NCBI GenBank assembly: GCA_031459855.1
Contig: JAVKHP010000001.1
Span: 2,377,906 to 2,441,905, forward strand
Reading direction: 5' to 3'
Origin: Armatimonadota bacterium
GTDB taxonomy: Bacteria; Sysuimicrobiota; Sysuimicrobiia; Sysuimicrobiales; Humicultoraceae
DNA: 64,000 nucleotides
Shown: positions 42,806-51,490 of the stretch, piece by piece
Layout: each line of letters begins with the position of its first letter
How positions within the stretch are numbered: position 1 is the first letter of the stretch
The notes under the pieces: model-generated
The model's database searches: none
What the model was told of the DNA's origin: nothing
The model's input: the letters and a program-made list of their open reading frames with translations, nothing else
Program-made: the position numbers and the translations under genes

Positions 42806-43846
42806 ATGGACGGTAGGGAGGGTATGACGCCGCGGGGCACCCCGCGCGTCGTCGCGAGCCTGGCACTCGCGCTGCTCGTCGCCGCGGTCGTGCCGCAGTC
42901 GGCGCCGGCCCAGGCCAACCGGGTGCTGGTCTACGCCATCGTGCAGCAGGAGGAGGCTGCCAGGCTGGTGAGTCTGTTCCGCGAGCGGACCGGGCTGGCG
43001 GCCGAGTTCGTCCGCGGCTCGGGCGGTACCATCGTGACGCGGGTCATCGCCGAGCGGCCGAACCCGCGGGCCGACGTCGTGCTGGGCGGCGCCAGCAACC
43101 TGCACCTGGCGATGAAGGCCGCGGGCGCGCTGCTCCCCTACGTGTCCCCGATCACCGCCGCCGTGCCGCGCACCGCCCGCGACCCCGTGGGGTACTGGAC
43201 CGGGTTCTACTACACCGCCCTGGGGTTCGGCGTCAACGTCGACCGGTTCAAGCGCAAGTTCGGCGCGCGGCCGCTGCCGACCTCATGGGAGGAGCTCGCC
43301 GACCGCGCGTTCCGCGGCGAGATCGTCATGACCGATCCGGTGGCCTCGTCCACTGCCTACCTGTTCCTGTCGGGCATGCTGCAGCTGCTGGGGCCGGAGA
43401 AGGGTTGGCAGTACTTCGACCGTCTGGTGCCCAACGTGGCGCAGTTCCCCTCCAGCGGCTCGGCGCCGCCCCGCATGCTGGGGGCGGGCGAGTACGCCAT
43501 CGGGATCTCGTTCGTGCACTCGTTCGGCCGCGTGATCGAGCAGGGCTTCCCGGTCAAGCTGGTGATCCCCGAGCCGACGCCGGGTGAGGTGGGCGCCGTG
43601 TCCATCATCGCCGGCGGGCCCAACCCCGAGGGCGCCCGCCGGTTCGTGGAGTTCATGATGAGCCGCGAGGCCCAGCAGGCCTACACCGATCTCTCGTACA
43701 CGACGCCCGTGCGCACCGACGTGAAACTGCCACCCGGCGCGGTGCCCCGCCACCAGATCAAGCTCATGAAGTACGATCCGGAGGCCGCGGCCCGCGACCG
43801 CGACGCCATCCTCAGGGAGTGGACTCGCCGTTTCGGCGCGCGATAG
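42806..43846 (+). CDS. Iron(III)-type ABC transporter substrate-binding protein
   Basis: 346-aa extracytoplasmic protein: signal peptide VVASLALALLVAAVVPQSAPAQ, then LVYAIVQQEEAARLVSLF, GSGGTIVTRVIAERPNP, ADVVLGGASNLHLAMKAAG, PVGYWTGFYYTALGFGVN and GAVSIIAGGPNPEGARRFVE. Layout is that of FbpA/thiamine-type SBP family 1 proteins. AGGAGG precedes the ATG at 42806 by 10 bases; a second ATG at 42824 has GGGAGGG just before it. It opens a three-gene ABC operon. Ferric iron is the usual ligand but phosphonates or thiamine are possible. Confidence 0.88.
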   Translation: MDGREGMTPRGTPRVVASLALALLVAAVVPQSAPAQANRVLVYAIVQQEEAARLVSLFRERTGLAAEFVRGSGGTIVTRVIAERPNPRADVVLGGASNLHLAMKAAGALLPYVSPITAAVPRTARDPVGYWTGFYYTALGFGVNVDRFKRKFGARPLPTSWEELADRAFRGEIVMTDPVASSTAYLFLSGMLQLLGPEKGWQYFDRLVPNVAQFPSSGSAPPRMLGAGEYAIGISFVHSFGRVIEQGFPVKLVIPEPTPGEVGAVSIIAGGPNPEGARRFVEFMMSREAQQAYTDLSYTTPVRTDVKLPPGAVPRHQIKLMKYDPEAAARDRDAILREWTRRFGAR

Positions 43847-43925
43847 GTTGGGCGTGCGGTAGGGACGTGTCCGTCAGGCGTCGGCGGCGGGGCGCCCCGG
43901 GACTGCCGGTGGCTCCCGGAGACCG

Positions 43926-45572
43926 GTGGTCGTGGTCGCGGCCGCGACGCGCCAGGGGCCGATGACCGTCCGTGCGCGCGGCGATCCGGCGGTGTGGGTG
44001 ACCTATGGGCTCGCCGCCGCGTTCCTGGGCCTCTTCGTGGTCTACCCCCTGGTCCGGGTGGCCGCCACCCCGGGATGGGCGCAGTGGCACGACCTTCTGA
44101 CCAACCCCCGGTGGCGCGTGGTGCTGGGCAACACTGCCCTCATGGTCGTCCTCTCCACGACGACGGCCACGGCGCTGGGATTCGCGTTCGCCTACGGGGT
44201 GCTGCGCGCGCAGATCCCCGGGGCGGGCCTCTTCCGCCTGCTGGCGCTGGCCCCGCTGGTGACGCCGCCGTTCGTGGGCGGGTTGAGCTTCATCTTCCTG
44301 TTCGGGCGCCAGGGCCTGGTCACGTACCGGTTGCTCGGGCAGGAGGTCAACATCTACGGCTGGCCCGGGGTCTGGCTCGCCCAGACCATGGCCTTCTTTC
44401 CCGTCGCCTACCTGGCGATCGGCACCGTGCTCCGGCGCATCAGCCCCACGCTGGAACAGGCCGCGCGGGCGCTCGGCGCCGGGCCCTGGCACGTCTTTCG
44501 CACGGTCGTGGTACCCCTGGCCGCACCGGGCATCGGCGCCGGCGCCCTGCTGGTGGCGATCCACGTGCTGGCCGACTTCGGCAACCCGGCGCTGATCGGC
44601 GGGCGGTTCCGCGTGCTGGCCACGGAGGCCTACGCGCAGGTGGCGGGGTGGGCCGACTACCGCATGGCCGCGGTCCTGGGCATCGTGCTGTTCCTGCCCA
44701 CGCTGGCCCTGTTTCTGGTGCAGCGCCGGCTGGAGCGGGTGCCGGTGGTGACCGTCGTGGGGCGGGGCGCGACGCTGCCCGGGGTGCGGCCGGCGGGGTG
44801 GGTGCGCGCGGGCCTGTGCGGGATCTGCGGCCTGACCTCGCTGCTGATGGTGGCGAAGTATGCGGTGATCTTCCTGGGGGCGTTCAGCCGCGTGTGGGGG
44901 TACGATCACGCCCTGACCGTCCGCAACTTCGCCTACGTGGTGCTCGCCACCCGCGAGTTCGGCAACAGCGTGCGCTTCGCGGCCGTGGCGGCGGTCGGGG
45001 CCGCGGTGCTGGCCACGGTACTGGCCTACTTGGTGCACCGGCGGGCGCTGCCACTGGCGCGCGTCCTCGACGCGGTGACCCTGCTGCCCGCGGCGGTGCC
45101 CGGCACGCTGCTGGGGGTCGCCTACGTGCTGGCGTTCAACGCGCCGCCACTGGCGCTGGCCGGCGGCGGGGCCATCATCGTGCTCAGCATGATCGTGCGG
45201 TTCCTGCCCGTCGGGTACCGCTCGGCCGTGGCCGCGTTGCGGCAGATCGATCGCTCCATCGAGGAGAGCGCGGCCGACCTGGGGGCGACCGGCCTGCGCG
45301 TCTTCTGGGACGTCGTCCTGCCGCTGATCCGCGCCGCGTTCTCCGCGGCCCTGGTGTACGTCTTCGTGCGCAGCATCAACACCCTGAGCGCCGTGGTCTT
45401 CCTGGTGTCGCACGGCACGGGCGTTGCCTCGGCGTCGATCCTCAACTTCGCCGAGCAGGGGTACTGGGGGCAGGCCGCCGCCATGGCCAGCAGCCTGATC
45501 GTGCTGGCCCTGGCCGCGCTGGGCGCGTTGCGCCTGCTCCTGGGCGGGCGCGTGCGGCTGTTCGAACTGTGA
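43926..45572 (+). CDS. Iron(III)-type ABC transporter permease (double module)
   Basis: 548-aa inner-membrane protein with about twelve helices as two fused permease halves, each with an EAA loop (LEQAARALGAGPWHVFRTVV near 178; IEESAADLGATGLRVFWDVV near 455). FbpB/SfuB layout. GTG start at 43926 follows GGAG by 7 bases; ATG at 43962 would also work and starts near the first helix. It lies between the binding protein and the ATPase, 30 bases before the latter. Confidence 0.92.
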   Translation: MVVVAAATRQGPMTVRARGDPAVWVTYGLAAAFLGLFVVYPLVRVAATPGWAQWHDLLTNPRWRVVLGNTALMVVLSTTTATALGFAFAYGVLRAQIPGAGLFRLLALAPLVTPPFVGGLSFIFLFGRQGLVTYRLLGQEVNIYGWPGVWLAQTMAFFPVAYLAIGTVLRRISPTLEQAARALGAGPWHVFRTVVVPLAAPGIGAGALLVAIHVLADFGNPALIGGRFRVLATEAYAQVAGWADYRMAAVLGIVLFLPTLALFLVQRRLERVPVVTVVGRGATLPGVRPAGWVRAGLCGICGLTSLLMVAKYAVIFLGAFSRVWGYDHALTVRNFAYVVLATREFGNSVRFAAVAAVGAAVLATVLAYLVHRRALPLARVLDAVTLLPAAVPGTLLGVAYVLAFNAPPLALAGGGAIIVLSMIVRFLPVGYRSAVAALRQIDRSIEESAADLGATGLRVFWDVVLPLIRAAFSAALVYVFVRSINTLSAVVFLVSHGTGVASASILNFAEQGYWGQAAAMASSLIVLALAALGALRLLLGGRVRLFEL

Positions 45573-45602
45573 TCGTGGCGCTGACCGTCGCGGTGGTGTG
45601 AG

Positions 45603-46691
45603 GTGGGACAGGCGCAACCGGCGAGCGCGGAGCACGTGCGGCTCGACCGCGTGACCAAGGCGTTCGGCGCTACACCGGCGGTCGTCGACGTGACGCTGTC
45701 GGTGGTCGAGGGGACGTTCACGACGCTGCTGGGCCCGTCGGGCTGCGGCAAGACCACGACGCTGCGGATGATCGCCGGGTTCTACGACCCCGACCGCGGC
45801 GAGATCTACGTCCGCGGCCGGCCCCAGCGCGGGGTGCCGCCCCACCGGCGGCCCGTCTCCATCGTCTTCCAGGACTACGCGCTGTTCCCGCACATGACCG
45901 TCTTCGACAACGTGGCCTACGGGCTGCGCGTGCGACGGGTGGCGCCCGCCGCGGTGCGGGAGCGGGTCGGCGCCATGCTGGAGCTGCTGGACCTGGGCGG
46001 GCTGGCCGGACGGTACCCGCACGAGCTGTCGGGCGGCCAGCAGCAGCGCGTGGCGCTGGCGCGGTCGCTCGTGATCGAGCCCGAGGTCCTGCTCATGGAC
46101 GAACCGCTGTCCAACCTCGACGCCGCCCTGCGGGTGCGCGTGCGCGGGGAGATTCGCGCGCTGCAGCGCCGGCTGGGCATCACCACCATCTACGTGACCC
46201 ACGACCGCGAGGAGGCCCTGGGCATCTCCGACCAGGTGGCGGTCATGCACCAGGGCCGGGTGCTGCAGGTGGGCACCCCCGAGGACCTGTACTTCCGTCC
46301 GGGTAGCCGGCACGTGGCAGCCCTGGTGGGCGACGCCAACTTCCTGCCGGGCGAGGTCGCGGGCCAGCGGGGGACCCAGCTGGTCGTGCGGGTCGCCGGC
46401 GTCGAGATGCCGGCCGCCGGCTCGCCCCCTGCGGGCGGCACGGCCGTGACCGTACTGGTCCGGCCCGACTGGTGGACGCTGGTTACCCCGTCGGGGCACG
46501 ACGGCGGGCTGTACGGGACGGTGCACGCGCGGGAGTTTCGCGGGCAGGTCACCCGCTACTGGGTGGACGTGCCGGCGCTGGACCGCACGGTGATCGCCGA
46601 CGACGCCACGGGCGTCTTCCGCCCGGAGGGCAGCCCGGTGGCGCTCGTCGTGCGGGAGCGGCTTCCCTATCTTGTACCCGACGTGCCGTGA
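45603..46691 (+). CDS. Iron(III)-type ABC transporter ATP-binding protein
   Basis: 362-aa ATPase: Walker A GPSGCGKTTTLRMIAG near 44, LSGGQQQRVALARSLVIEP signature near 142, Walker B LLMDEPLSNLDAALRVR, and switch His in YVTHDREEALG. The C-terminal TOBE domain (from about 270) has VTVLVRPDWWTLV. Q-loop QDYALFPHMTV is canonical for the FbpC/PotA family. GTG start 30 bases after the permease, with a weak GGTGTGAG. It completes the operon; past its stop, GTGCCGTG recurs about 36 bases later (46683 and 46719) and looks like a further decayed repeat. Confidence 0.94.
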   Translation: MGQAQPASAEHVRLDRVTKAFGATPAVVDVTLSVVEGTFTTLLGPSGCGKTTTLRMIAGFYDPDRGEIYVRGRPQRGVPPHRRPVSIVFQDYALFPHMTVFDNVAYGLRVRRVAPAAVRERVGAMLELLDLGGLAGRYPHELSGGQQQRVALARSLVIEPEVLLMDEPLSNLDAALRVRVRGEIRALQRRLGITTIYVTHDREEALGISDQVAVMHQGRVLQVGTPEDLYFRPGSRHVAALVGDANFLPGEVAGQRGTQLVVRVAGVEMPAAGSPPAGGTAVTVLVRPDWWTLVTPSGHDGGLYGTVHAREFRGQVTRYWVDVPALDRTVIADDATGVFRPEGSPVALVVRERLPYLVPDVP

Positions 46692-46831
46692 GCAGCGTGT
46701 GGTGACGGCGACTGCGTGGTGCCGTGCCGTCCCAACCCTGTGCAGTGACGTCTCCACTGGTGCGGCGACCTTGAAGCCGGGTGCGGTGCGTCCGTCTGGC
46801 CAAAGCCTCAGCCCACCCTGCGGCCCGGTGC

Positions 46832-46861
46832 TTGTCGTCGTTCTGTGCTGCCCCGTATAAT
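46832..46861 (+). promoter_or_regulatory. Promoter of tRNA-Val
   Basis: TTGTCG (46832-46837), 18-base spacer, TATAAT (46856-46861), with transcription expected about 5-6 bases before the tRNA 5' end. Confidence 0.7.
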
Positions 46862-46872
46862 GAGCGTGTCGC

Positions 46873-46947
46873 GGGCGCTTAGCTCAGAGGTAGAGCGCCT
46901 CTCTGACGCAGAGGAGGTCGGAGGTTCAAGTCCTCCAGCGCCCACCA
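46873..46947 (+). tRNA. tRNA-Val (anticodon GAC), CCA encoded
   Basis: A full cloverleaf: 7-bp acceptor GGGCGCT/AGCGCCC, D-arm GCTC/GAGC, anticodon stem CCTCT/AGAGG with loop CTGACGC (anticodon GAC, reading GTC/GTT), variable AGGTC, T-arm GGAGG TTCAAGT CCTCC, then ACCA. The anticodon was read by position within the loop. No integrase or repeated 3' end is visible next to it, so there is no sign of an element inserted here. Confidence 0.95.
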
Positions 46948-47086
46948 GCCCCGGCCCGGTGCATCCCATACGCCGCGCTGCGTGCCGCAGGGCGTCTGGC
47001 GTGCGCCAGCAGCCCCGGCGTCACAGGCAGCGACAGCTCCTCTGTCGCCCAGCAGCCGGTGTCCCGTCGTCCAGAGGCGTCCGGTG

Positions 47087-48535
47087 ATGAGCCCCGACCC
47101 CATCGTCGACGCGATCGCCCAATGCGCCGCGCGCGCCCCCTGGCGGCCGGCCGTCACGGATGGCACCGTCACCCTCACGTACGGCGAGCTGTGGGCGGAG
47201 AGCGACGTCTGCGCCGAGGTCCTGGCCCGAGGCGGGGTGCGGGCGGGCGAGGCCGTGGGCATCCTGCTGCCGAACTGCGCGCGGTTCGTGACCGCGCTGC
47301 TGGCCATCGCGCGGCTGCGCGCCGTGGCCCTGCTCTTGCCCACCACGCTGACACCGGCCGAACTGCACCGGTATGCGGTGCTCGCGGGCGCGCACGTGGT
47401 CCTAACCGGCCCGTCGCATCGCGCCGTGGTGCTGGAGGCAGGGGGCCAGCCCGTCGCCGCGGCTGCGGATCTCCTCCTGTATACGTATACGGTCGATGCG
47501 CCCGCGGCCCGCGGGGTGGGCCCGGACGACTTCATCGTGCAACTCACGTCGGGCGCCGACCGGCCCTCGAAGCTGGCGGTCCGGACACGCGCGGCGGTGT
47601 GGGACGAAATCGACGCGTTCGCCGACGCGATCGGGCTCACCGCGCGCGAGACGACGCTGGTGCTGCCATCGATCTTCCACTCCTACGGGCTGATCGGCGG
47701 CACGCTGGCCCCGCTGTGCCGGGGCGGGCGCGTCGTCCTGCACGACAACTTCGACCCGCAGGTTGTGCTCCAGGCGATCCGGCGCGAGCGCCCGACGATC
47801 GTGTTCGCCGTCCCCGTCATGTACCGACACCTTGTCCGGGCCCCCCAGGCGCAGGGGGCAGACCTGTCCTCTGTGCGCCTGTGCTTCAGCGCGGGCGCGC
47901 CGCTGCCTGGCGACGTCGACGCGGCATTCGCCCGACGCTTCGGTTGCAGGATCTCCCAGAACTACGGGTCCACCGAGGCAGGCGTGATCGCGCTCCGGCA
48001 GACCTGGGCCCCCCACCTGCAGCACTCCGTCGGCCGACCGGTCCGCGGCCGCACCGTCACCGTGGTCGACGACCGTGGCCGCGCGCTGCCGCCGGGGCAG
48101 CGGGGCGAGGTCGTCGTCTGCTCGGCGGCGGTGGCGCGTGGGTACCTCGGCGACGCCCCGGGCGCTCCGGTACTCCTCCCGGGGCGCTTCCACACCGGTG
48201 ACCTCGGGTGGGTGGACGACGACGGGTACCTCTTCCTGGCCGGCCGCAAGAGCAGCCTGATCCATCTGACCGAGGGCACGGTCGACCCGGCCGCCATCGA
48301 GGCCGTCATCGCCAGTCTGCCTGCGGTGCGGGACGTGGCGGTGGTGGGCGTCCCGGGCCCGGGCGGCAGCGAACAGATCAAGGCTGTCGTGGTGGCGGAT
48401 GACGTGGGCCCCGAGCAGATTCTCCGGTACTGCCGTCACCGGCTGCCCACAACGCAGCTGCCGGCGATCGTGGAACTGCGCGATGCTATTCCGCGCACGC
48501 CGGCGGGCAAGGTCGTGCGGCGGCTTCTGCGGTAA
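47087..48535 (+). CDS. AMP-dependent acyl-CoA synthetase/ligase-like protein
   Basis: 482-aa adenylate-forming enzyme. Seen: LTYGELWAESDVCAEVLA, GILLPNCARF, HSYGLIGGTLAPLCRGGRVV, YGSTEAGVIALRQ, FHTGDLGWVDDDGYLFLAGR and the C-terminal lysine in PRTPAGKVVRRLLR. The usual P-loop TSGTTGxPKGV is replaced by TSGADRPSKLAVRT, so the glycine/threonine-rich phosphate loop is altered while the Lys position is kept; activity may be reduced or different. SD AGAGGCG before the ATG at 47087. It follows tRNA-Val and is otherwise alone; substrate unknown. Confidence 0.85.
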   Translation: MSPDPIVDAIAQCAARAPWRPAVTDGTVTLTYGELWAESDVCAEVLARGGVRAGEAVGILLPNCARFVTALLAIARLRAVALLLPTTLTPAELHRYAVLAGAHVVLTGPSHRAVVLEAGGQPVAAAADLLLYTYTVDAPAARGVGPDDFIVQLTSGADRPSKLAVRTRAAVWDEIDAFADAIGLTARETTLVLPSIFHSYGLIGGTLAPLCRGGRVVLHDNFDPQVVLQAIRRERPTIVFAVPVMYRHLVRAPQAQGADLSSVRLCFSAGAPLPGDVDAAFARRFGCRISQNYGSTEAGVIALRQTWAPHLQHSVGRPVRGRTVTVVDDRGRALPPGQRGEVVVCSAAVARGYLGDAPGAPVLLPGRFHTGDLGWVDDDGYLFLAGRKSSLIHLTEGTVDPAAIEAVIASLPAVRDVAVVGVPGPGGSEQIKAVVVADDVGPEQILRYCRHRLPTTQLPAIVELRDAIPRTPAGKVVRRLLR

Positions 48536-48556
48536 GTCTGCGTCTCCCGGTGAGGC

Positions 48557-48690
48557 GGCGCCGCAAGACGCCCCCTGGAGGTGGAGGCATGCAGCGGTGT
48601 CCGTGTCCATCCCGGCCCGGCGCCGCGACACTGTGACGTTTCCTATGCGGAGCGGGCGCCGCAGCACTCCGACGCCTCCCGTGCCAAGGC
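48557..48690. repeat. GGCGCCGC-headed degenerate repeats
   Basis: GGCGCCGC occurs at 48557, 48619 and 48655, each followed by a partly similar stretch (the last two: ACACTGTGACGTTTCC and AGCACTCCGACGCCTCC). They fill the first part of the 362 bases between the ligase and marC, which otherwise hold the nucleotidyltransferase remnant. Confidence 0.5.
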
Positions 48691-48748
48691 GACCCTGCAG
48701 GCGCCAGGGGGCGAGGGTGCAGAGCGCGCCTGGGCGCGACCGCGGCCC

Positions 48749-48897
48749 TATAATAACGGACGGTCCACAACCGCACGAATTCGGCGCTTCATGCAGGCGC
48801 TGGGCGCGGCCGCCGGGGCGGAGGCGTGCGTCTACGTCCCTGGCGGTGGGAGCGGTCCTGTGGGGTGGTGCGAGAGCGCATCGATGTCGCGTAGCGC
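48749..48897 (+). pseudogene. Decayed nucleotidyltransferase (DUF6036-like) remnant with its promoter
   Basis: A TATAAT box (48749-48754) precedes, by a leaderless distance, a coding remnant that reads ARIRRFMQALGAAAGAEACV then YVPGGGSGPVGW from about 48771. Intact family members read roughly F-x-x-ALG...VYLxGGATAVL-x-GW-R-x-S-TIDVD. In the next frame the bases after GW-C-E-S read IDV, as expected if one base were lost. No further match continues into the convergent marC gene. I match this from memory of the family pattern, so it needs a search. Confidence 0.5.
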
Positions 48898-49536
48898 TCA
48901 TCCAATGACGCCGGCCGCCCGTGCGCCGTCGAGGATCATCTGCACCGCCAGGGCCGACAGCAGAGTCCCCATTACCCGGCTGGAGACGTGCACGCCCGTG
49001 ACCCCCAGCCCGCGCAGGAGCGGCTCGGCGCCCAGCAGGACCAGCCACTGGACGAGCATGGTGAGGACGATGGCCACTGCCACGAGCCCCAGCCGCTGCA
49101 GGTCGGCGCTGGCCTGCCCGACCAGGATCACCACCGCAGTGATGGTTCCCGGGCCGCTGATCAGGGGGATGGCCAGGGGGAAGATGCTGACGTCCTGGCG
49201 GCGAGCCAGAATATCGGCTTCTTCCTCGGCGGTCTCGCGGGCTCCGGAACGTCGGGCGAAGAGCATGTCCACGGCGATGAGGAAGAGCAGCACGCCGCCC
49301 GCGATCTGGAACGCCGGAATCGAGATCCGCAGCAACCGCAGCAGTGGCTGGCCTACGATCGCGAAGAAGAACATGATGCCCGCCGCGGCCAGGCACGCGC
49401 GTCTTGCCACGGTTCGCCGGCCGTCAGGCGTCGCCGGGGCCAGGCTCAGGAAGAACGGCACCGTACCCACCGGATCCACCATCGCCAACAGCGTGGCCAG
49501 AGCGGAGAGGCCGAAGCGCAGGTCGTCACCGGCCAT
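48898..49536 (-). CDS. MarC-family integral membrane protein
   Basis: 212-aa membrane protein of the MarC/UPF0056 family with six helices: LSALATLLAMVDPVGTVPFF near 10 is the hallmark, IPAFQIAGGVLLFLIAVDML near 70, FPLAIPLISGPGTITAVVIL near 118, and a closing MGTLLSALAVQMILDG. Function is unsettled. ATG at 49536 gives the family length; the open frame reaches 49689 but the extra residues are unlike a MarC N-terminus. No SD seen. Confidence 0.9.
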   Translation of the reverse strand: MAGDDLRFGLSALATLLAMVDPVGTVPFFLSLAPATPDGRRTVARRACLAAAGIMFFFAIVGQPLLRLLRISIPAFQIAGGVLLFLIAVDMLFARRSGARETAEEEADILARRQDVSIFPLAIPLISGPGTITAVVILVGQASADLQRLGLVAVAIVLTMLVQWLVLLGAEPLLRGLGVTGVHVSSRVMGTLLSALAVQMILDGARAAGVIG

Positions 49537-49695
49537 GGGATCGCTGTTAGACAAGCCGGGACCGATTCCTGGCGGGTCCGGAGGAAGCGGCGAACGTGTT
49601 CGCTGCATGCCGGACGCCGGGGCGTGGATTGGTCGAGCAGGTGTCATCGTGCCGTCGACCATGCAACCACGTGTGGACCGCACCACCACCTGCCG

Positions 49696-50901
49696 TCATG
49701 TGCGGCGCTCTGCCGGTGCGACCCTGAGGGCCAGGCTGCAGGCCACGGCAACGCTCATGGCCACGACGCCGGGCAGGAAGAACGCCTCGAACCCCCAGCG
49801 GTCCACGACCCACCCGTAGAGCGGCGGCGCCAGCAACCCGCCCAGGGCGCTCGTCGCGCCCCACAGCCCCGAGAACAGGCCCACGTGTGCCGCCGGGATC
49901 ACCTGCAGCAGCACGGGGTAGGCGTTCACGAGGAACAGGGCCCATGCCAGCCCGCCCAGGAGCAGCACCGCCGCGAACAGCGCAGGCGTCCGGACGCCCT
50001 GGGCCAGGAGGAACGCCACCAGCGTCCCGGCCAGGCCCAACCGCATCACGGGCAGGCGGCCGATCCGGTCGCCGGCCAGGCCCGCCGGCACGGCACCCGC
50101 GATGAACGTCAGGACGAAGAAGCCAAGCAGCGTCGTGGCCCCGGCGGGGTCCAGCCCCAGGTGGTGCACGCCGAAGCGCGTGAACATGTTCTGCACGCCG
50201 TTCACCGCCGCCACGGCGCACAGCCCGAGTACACCCAGGAGCACCACCGGTCGGGTGCAGGCGCTGACCGCTTCGCGCGCCATGGCGGCTGGCAGCCACC
50301 GCGTGCGCTGCCGGGCAGTCGGGTCCGCCCGAGCGTGCACAGCGTCGCGCGGCTCCCGGATCGTCACGAGGATCACCGCCAGCGCCCCCACCCCCACCAG
50401 CGCGCCAGCGTCGAACGGGAGCAGGGGCCGCCCGCGGGACGCCGGCGCCAGCACGAAGAAGGCGATGAGGGCCCCGCACCCGGCCAGGGCCGTGATGAGC
50501 CCGTTGGCCCGCGCGCGCCGCTCCTCGGGGGTGATGTCCGGCATCAGGGCCAGCAGCGGTCCCGCCGACAGGGCGAGGCCCAGGTTCATGGCCACGGTCA
50601 CGGCCAGCAGCGCGCCAAACGTCGCCGTGCGCGCCACCAGGGCCAGCCCCAGCGCCGTCAGCGGCATGCCGGCCACCAGGAACGGCGTGCGCCGGCCCCA
50701 CCGCGTGCAGGTCCGGTCGCTCAGCGCGGCGACGTACGGCACCAGCGCGATGGCAAAGATGTTGTCGAGCACCATGACCAGACCGATGAGGGTGTTGCTC
50801 GTCGTGAACCGGCCGTACAGCAGCGGCAGGTAGGCGTTGTAGTTGGCCCACACGAGCTGTGTAGCCAGGGCGCCAAGTCCCAGGGCGAGGGTGCGGTACA
50901 T
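49696..50901 (-). CDS. MFS transporter (SLC45/GPH-like)
   Basis: 401-aa polytopic transporter with about twelve helices. The loop after helix 2 reads ALSDRTCTRWGRRTPFLVAG, the form of the MFS motif A typical of the SLC45/sucrose and glycoside-pentoside branch. Second half: LGLDPAGATTLLGFFVL, GDRIGRLPVMRLGLAGTL. ATG at 50901 is directly before the first helix; no clear SD. It is divergent from the copper-ATPase operon across about 260 bases that hold no evident gene. Substrate unknown; sugar or drug export are options. Confidence 0.87.
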   Translation of the reverse strand: MYRTLALGLGALATQLVWANYNAYLPLLYGRFTTSNTLIGLVMVLDNIFAIALVPYVAALSDRTCTRWGRRTPFLVAGMPLTALGLALVARTATFGALLAVTVAMNLGLALSAGPLLALMPDITPEERRARANGLITALAGCGALIAFFVLAPASRGRPLLPFDAGALVGVGALAVILVTIREPRDAVHARADPTARQRTRWLPAAMAREAVSACTRPVVLLGVLGLCAVAAVNGVQNMFTRFGVHHLGLDPAGATTLLGFFVLTFIAGAVPAGLAGDRIGRLPVMRLGLAGTLVAFLLAQGVRTPALFAAVLLLGGLAWALFLVNAYPVLLQVIPAAHVGLFSGLWGATSALGGLLAPPLYGWVVDRWGFEAFFLPGVVAMSVAVACSLALRVAPAERRT

Positions 50902-51163
50902 CGGTTCATGGGGCTTCGCTGGTGGGAGGGTGACTCCTGGCCGCCGGTCAGTGCGCGCAGCGGCCGGCACTGTCCGCACCGTGGCGCGCCGCCCGGCGTG
51001 CGGTTGGGGCGCGGCCCTGGGGACGCAGCCGGAGGCGCAGCGGGAGGAGCGATCGATCGCAGGCCGCCTAGCGCGGGTTGTGGCGGTCCGCGCGCGGCGG
51101 GGATTCGCAATCCGGGCGCCGAACGACACATGCGATGGCCCTCGGGGGGCCGATGGGAGCCCG

Positions 51164-51490
51164 ATGAGCCGGTCAGACTCCCCGGACGAGCAGATGCGGG
51201 CGGTTGTCCAGGCACTCGCAGCGCTGTCCGCAGAGATCTTGGAGCGCACCTACGACGCCCGAGCCTTCGGCTCCTGGTACCTGGTGTTTCGGGTTGGAGC
51301 GCAGGTCTTCCGCGTGGTCTTCGACGGGAAGGATCGCACCTGCGAGCTCCAGCGGTCGATCACAGAGGTCCCTCCGTACCGCTGGGTGGCGACGGGATGG
51401 TCGCGTACGCCGGCGCCCGCTGCGTCGGCGCTCGTGGGCGCGCTGGTCGCTGCCATCCGGGGCGCGAGCCGCTGCGTGGAGCGGTCGTGA
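51164..51490 (+). CDS. Small protein coupled to the copper ATPase, unknown
   Basis: 108-aa soluble protein I do not recognise: an acidic N-terminus (MSRSDSPDEQMRAVVQAL), then AFGSWYLVFRVGAQVFRVVF, a beta-hairpin-like core rich in Phe/Val, and KDRTCELQRSITEVPPYRWV. One Cys; no metal motif. GGGAG lies 4-8 bases before the ATG. Its TGA overlaps the copper-ATPase ATG (TGATG), so the two are translated together, suggesting a role in the same stress response. Confidence 0.65.
   Translation: MSRSDSPDEQMRAVVQALAALSAEILERTYDARAFGSWYLVFRVGAQVFRVVFDGKDRTCELQRSITEVPPYRWVATGWSRTPAPAASALVGALVAAIRGASRCVERS

Noticed and set aside
43812-46757. A minus-strand open frame of nearly 1,000 codons opposite the iron ABC operon
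   Set aside because: Composition is Gln/Arg/His-rich low complexity typical of the antisense of Ala/Leu/Val codons in high-GC DNA; the plus strand encodes recognisable permease and ATPase.
46873-47086. tRNA-Val as an integration site of a mobile element
   Set aside because: No integrase, no repeated tRNA 3' end and no composition shift downstream.
48988-51489. Upstream extension of the copper ATPase frame across marC and the MFS gene
   Set aside because: The frame is open by chance; the extension has no domain similarity, and the ATG at 51490 with TGATG coupling is where the ATPase begins.
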